This document shows, piece by piece, positions 5,879-7,563 of a stretch of 7,563 nt of DNA (position 1 is its first letter; every line of letters starts with the position of its first letter). This stretch comes from Bacteroidota bacterium (GTDB taxonomy: Bacteria > Bacteroidota > Bacteroidia > Chitinophagales > Chitinophagaceae), in the NCBI GenBank assembly GCA_023440945.1, contig JAEZRL010000359.1, forward strand, positions 1 to 7,563, read 5' to 3'. The notes beneath the pieces are model-generated. The model worked only from the letters and a program-made list of their open reading frames with translations. It made no database searches and was not told the origin of the DNA. Both the position numbers and the translations under genes were made by a program.

Positions 5879-6595
5879 TTATTTTGTAAGCGATTGGATA
5901 TCCTTATCACCTTCAAGGTTATTCATTTGTCTCAATATCCATTGCGATTTCCAATTTACAAAACGGCTAAGCGGTTTTACAGTGTAGATTCTTGGATTAG
6001 GTAAACAGGCAATTATCATTGCAGCTTGTGAACGATTTAGATCTTTTGCGTGTTTATGAAAATATTGTTGCGATGCAGCTTCAACACCATAAATGCCCGG
6101 ACCCATTTCTATCACATTCAAATAAACTTCAAGAATGCGTTGCTTGCCCCATATCCATTCAATCAATTTTGTAAAATAAAATTCAGGTACTTTTCTTATG
6201 TACTTCATTACGCCTTCACCTTGCCATAAAAAAACATTTTTTGCCGTTTGCTGGCTAATGGTGCTTGCGCCTGCACCTCTTATTCTTTTTTTCTTTTTGG
6301 GATCAGATGAGATACTCTTCTCTATTGCTTTCCAGTCGAAGCCATCATGATCGGGAAATAACTGATCTTCACCTGCCATAGCTGCAAGTTTGATGTTGGG
6401 AGAAATTTCATCCCATCTTACATAATCTCTTTTCAATCCATTGCGTTTTATTACATCACCTAATTGTGTAAGCGTGATGGGTGGCATCATCCATTTGCAC
6501 AGCACAACATATAAAAACGATGAGATAAAAAGGAAGAGAAAAGTACGTTTGATAAAACGCCATACTTTATTTTTTTTCTTAGGTTTCTTCACCAT
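5879..6595 (-). CDS. mtgA: Monofunctional biosynthetic peptidoglycan glycosyltransferase
   Basis: A 238-residue GT51 enzyme that polymerises lipid II into glycan strands on the periplasmic face of the inner membrane, without a transpeptidase domain. A Lys-rich cytoplasmic start (MVKKPKKKNK) is followed by one membrane anchor (about residues 14-36). The GT51 motifs follow in order: EDQLFPDHDGFDW with catalytic Glu76, GASTISQQTAKNVFLW (109-124), RKVPE with the second catalytic Glu138, and KQRILEVYLNVIEMGPGIYG (151-170), then GVEAASQQYF and ACLPNPR. All key residues are present and the length is typical for MtgA. ATG 6595 gives the expected short cytoplasmic tail before the anchor. It is a single-gene unit with a promoter candidate about 48 bp upstream containing a 14-bp palindrome. 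Substrate and reaction are known for the family. Confidence 0.97.
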   Translation of the reverse strand: MVKKPKKKNKVWRFIKRTFLFLFISSFLYVVLCKWMMPPITLTQLGDVIKRNGLKRDYVRWDEISPNIKLAAMAGEDQLFPDHDGFDWKAIEKSISSDPKKKKRIRGAGASTISQQTAKNVFLWQGEGVMKYIRKVPEFYFTKLIEWIWGKQRILEVYLNVIEMGPGIYGVEAASQQYFHKHAKDLNRSQAAMIIACLPNPRIYTVKPLSRFVNWKSQWILRQMNNLEGDKDIQSLTK

Positions 6596-6642
6596 GCGCC
6601 GGCAATTTACTATTATCTCAATAACTTGCTTTCAGTGGTATA

Positions 6643-6675
6643 AAAACATATAATGAGAGAAAATTTTCTCACAAA
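6643..6675 (-). promoter_or_regulatory. Candidate promoter of mtgA
   Basis: On the - strand, TTTG (6672-6675), a 21-bp spacer and TATGTTTT (6643-6650) match the Bacteroidota pattern with one mismatch at the last -7 base. A start near 6637 would give a leader of about 40 nt before ATG 6595. The spacer contains a perfect palindrome (6657-6670). Confidence 0.45.
6657..6670. promoter_or_regulatory. 14-bp perfect palindrome in the mtgA promoter (possible operator)
   Basis: The sequence gagaaaattttctc is a perfect palindrome lying between the proposed -33 and -7 boxes of mtgA. A repressor bound there would block the promoter. The AT-rich core makes chance occurrence possible; no known operator is recognised. 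Confidence 0.35.
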
Positions 6676-6723
6676 AGAGATGAGAGGTGGAGGTGATTGT
6701 ATCAATAACAATAAACGAAGGCT

Positions 6724-6811
6724 ATTTCTGACGCAATGCACAGAAATCACGATAATTTGATTTTGCATTAATATTTATCCTAAAAAGTTTCTGTCTTATT
6801 TCTGCTTTCTG
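6724..6811. repeat. TTTCTG repeats and small dyad downstream of the HPP gene
   Basis: TTTCTG occurs at 6725, 6788, 6799 and 6806. The first copy pairs with cagaaat (6741-6747) to form a 7-bp stem around a 10-nt loop. There is no T-tract after it on the - strand, so it is not a convincing terminator for the HPP gene. The rest of 6676-6822 shows nothing recognisable. Confidence 0.2.
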
Positions 6812-6822
6812 TAAGATAAAAT

Positions 6823-7359
6823 TCATTCATCATCTTGCAATTTTTTATCTCTTCTTATTAACCATACAGATATTTTTTGTAAACCAATAAGCAGAATAAG
6901 TAATATTAATGCGGATAAAAAAACAAACAGTGTATTGAGTTTACTTTCATTATAAATAAATATCAAACAGGTTGAGATTGCGGGTGGATGAACTGCTTTT
7001 GTAAAGATCATTAAACTAATGATAGCAAGCATTGAAATAGCTGCGGAAAGATAAATCCATCCAACTAAAGTATAAGCCACATAACCAATGATGGCAGCAG
7101 ATGTTTGTGCAATAAGCAAGGTGCGAACAGTGTTTACCTGGTGCTCCGGATCGAGATAAATTAAAAAGGCACTGCAAGCGAGAGAAGAAAATAATATTTG
7201 TTGTCTGCCGAAAGTTTCTGTTGCCATTAAAACAATAAGAATGGTAGTAGTTGGTATAACAGCTAAAGCTATCTCTGTTTTTAAAGTATATTTCTTGCTC
7301 CTATGCTTCTGGAACGGAGCTTTTATACCTGCTGTTTTTACTTGGTTCTTTTTCTCCAT
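6823..7359 (-). CDS. HPP family integral membrane protein
   Basis: A 178-residue protein of the HPP family (PF04982 type), named for the His-Pro-Pro motif, seen here as KAVHPPAIS (HPP at residues 124-126). A Lys-rich N-terminal tail of about 27 residues precedes four to five hydrophobic segments, roughly 29-47, 53-70, 79-119 (probably two helices) and 142-167, ending in a charged tail. The family segment SSLACSAFLIYLDPEHQVNT followed by RTLLIAQTSAAIIGY is well conserved. Plant and cyanobacterial members have been linked to nitrite transport; the substrate of Bacteroidota members is unknown and no nitrogen genes are visible here. ATG 7359 is the only sensible start. It lies 72 bp downstream of the stop of a probable LysE-type transporter on the same strand, so the two may be co-transcribed. 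Confidence 0.9.
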   Translation of the reverse strand: MEKKNQVKTAGIKAPFQKHRSKKYTLKTEIALAVIPTTTILIVLMATETFGRQQILFSSLACSAFLIYLDPEHQVNTVRTLLIAQTSAAIIGYVAYTLVGWIYLSAAISMLAIISLMIFTKAVHPPAISTCLIFIYNESKLNTLFVFLSALILLILLIGLQKISVWLIRRDKKLQDDE

Positions 7360-7384
7360 TTGGTTGTTTGCATTTCTTCAACCC

Positions 7385-7397
7385 TGATGTTACATCA
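7385..7397. promoter_or_regulatory. 13-bp dyad upstream of the HPP gene
   Basis: TGATGT and ACATCA form a perfect inverted repeat around one central base, 26 bp upstream of the HPP start codon, in the 72-bp gap after the LysE-like gene. It could be an operator. No clear TAnnTTTG promoter is visible in the gap. A further 5-bp stem (ggttg 7362-7366 with caacc 7379-7383) lies next to the start codon. Confidence 0.25.
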
Positions 7398-7431
7398 TAC
7401 TCTCAATACTTTTAGGAATTTAGGGCAACAT

Positions 7432-7563
7432 TTATTGAACCATTGCCGGTGGCGCAACTCTTCCGGAAAGAATGCCGTACAACAAAACCAGTCCAAAACC
7501 AACCAGTATTAATCCAGATATGCGATCGATGATGTGAATATTATGTGGTGTTAGTTTTGTCCT
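7432..7563 (-). CDS. C-terminal end of a probable LysE-type transporter (partial)
   Basis: An open frame enters from the right edge and ends with TAA at 7432-7434; 43 residues are visible. They read as a short polar linker (RTKLTPHNIHIIDRISG), one hydrophobic helix (GLILVGFGLVLLYGIL) and a short tail ending APPAMVQ. The pattern of a final helix preceded by an INRISG-like turn (here IDRISG) and containing GFG resembles the last transmembrane helix of LysE/RhtB family exporters in Bacteroidota, which export amino acids or related small molecules. With so little sequence the family call is tentative; that it is the end of a membrane protein is firmer. Most of the gene, including its start, is outside the window. 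The HPP gene follows after 72 bp. Confidence 0.6.
   Translation of the reverse strand, partial: RTKLTPHNIHIIDRISGLILVGFGLVLLYGILSGRVAPPAMVQ

Noticed and set aside
7303..7512. 69-codon + strand ORF at the right edge
   Set aside because: It is antisense to the HPP start and to the partial LysE-like gene, and its composition is that of a shadow frame.
1..7563. Defence system, biosynthetic cluster, mobile element or CRISPR array
   Set aside because: No recombinase, transposase, nuclease, toxin-antitoxin pair, terminal inverted repeats or spaced direct repeats are seen. Eight of the nine genes resemble known families, mostly core metabolism or envelope functions; only the 70-residue gene is unplaced.

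Overview
The window looks like an ordinary chromosomal stretch from a Bacteroidota bacterium, most likely Chitinophagaceae or a close relative. The evidence is the AT-rich composition, the Bacteroidota-style ATP synthase alpha sequence (KQMNDLPESIRHLAKGGG in the loop where E. coli is about seven residues shorter), and several promoter candidates of the TTTG / TAnnTTTG type instead of -35/-10 boxes. Clear Shine-Dalgarno sequences are lacking. I see no insertion sequence, phage gene, CRISPR array, tRNA, rRNA or defence system. Proteins were identified by reading motifs, without database searches.

Left part, + strand (1-2881): the C-terminal half of atpA enters from the left edge and ends in a textbook intrinsic terminator. 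It is followed by a small dihydrofolate-reductase-fold (RibD C-terminal type) reductase and an ALDH3-like aldehyde dehydrogenase. The last two are 75 bp apart and could share a transcript. The usual atp neighbour atpG does not follow atpA.

Right part, - strand (2929-7563): the direction flips at a convergent junction near 2882-2928. Reading in the direction of transcription (right to left) there is the C-terminal end of a probable LysE-type transporter cut by the right edge, an HPP-family membrane protein, the peptidoglycan glycosyltransferase MtgA, a YbdL-type methionine aminotransferase with a GTG start, a 70-residue protein of unknown function, and a Gfo/Idh/MocA oxidoreductase of the dihydrodiol-dehydrogenase type. 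Most of these appear to be single-gene units with their own promoter candidates. They do not form one pathway: they are housekeeping or general metabolic genes (energy, cell wall, amino-acid salvage, aldehyde and sugar or diol redox, membrane transport).

The part most worth a second look is 3984-4425. A very small gene there has a perfect TAnnTTTG promoter, a leader of about 108 nt containing two potential hairpins, and a strong terminator whose T-tract abuts or overlaps the promoter of the next gene. Intergenic stretches of 227-240 bp (4251-4486, 5639-5878, 6596-6822) hold only regulatory-type signals. No stretch over 300 bp lacks a gene.
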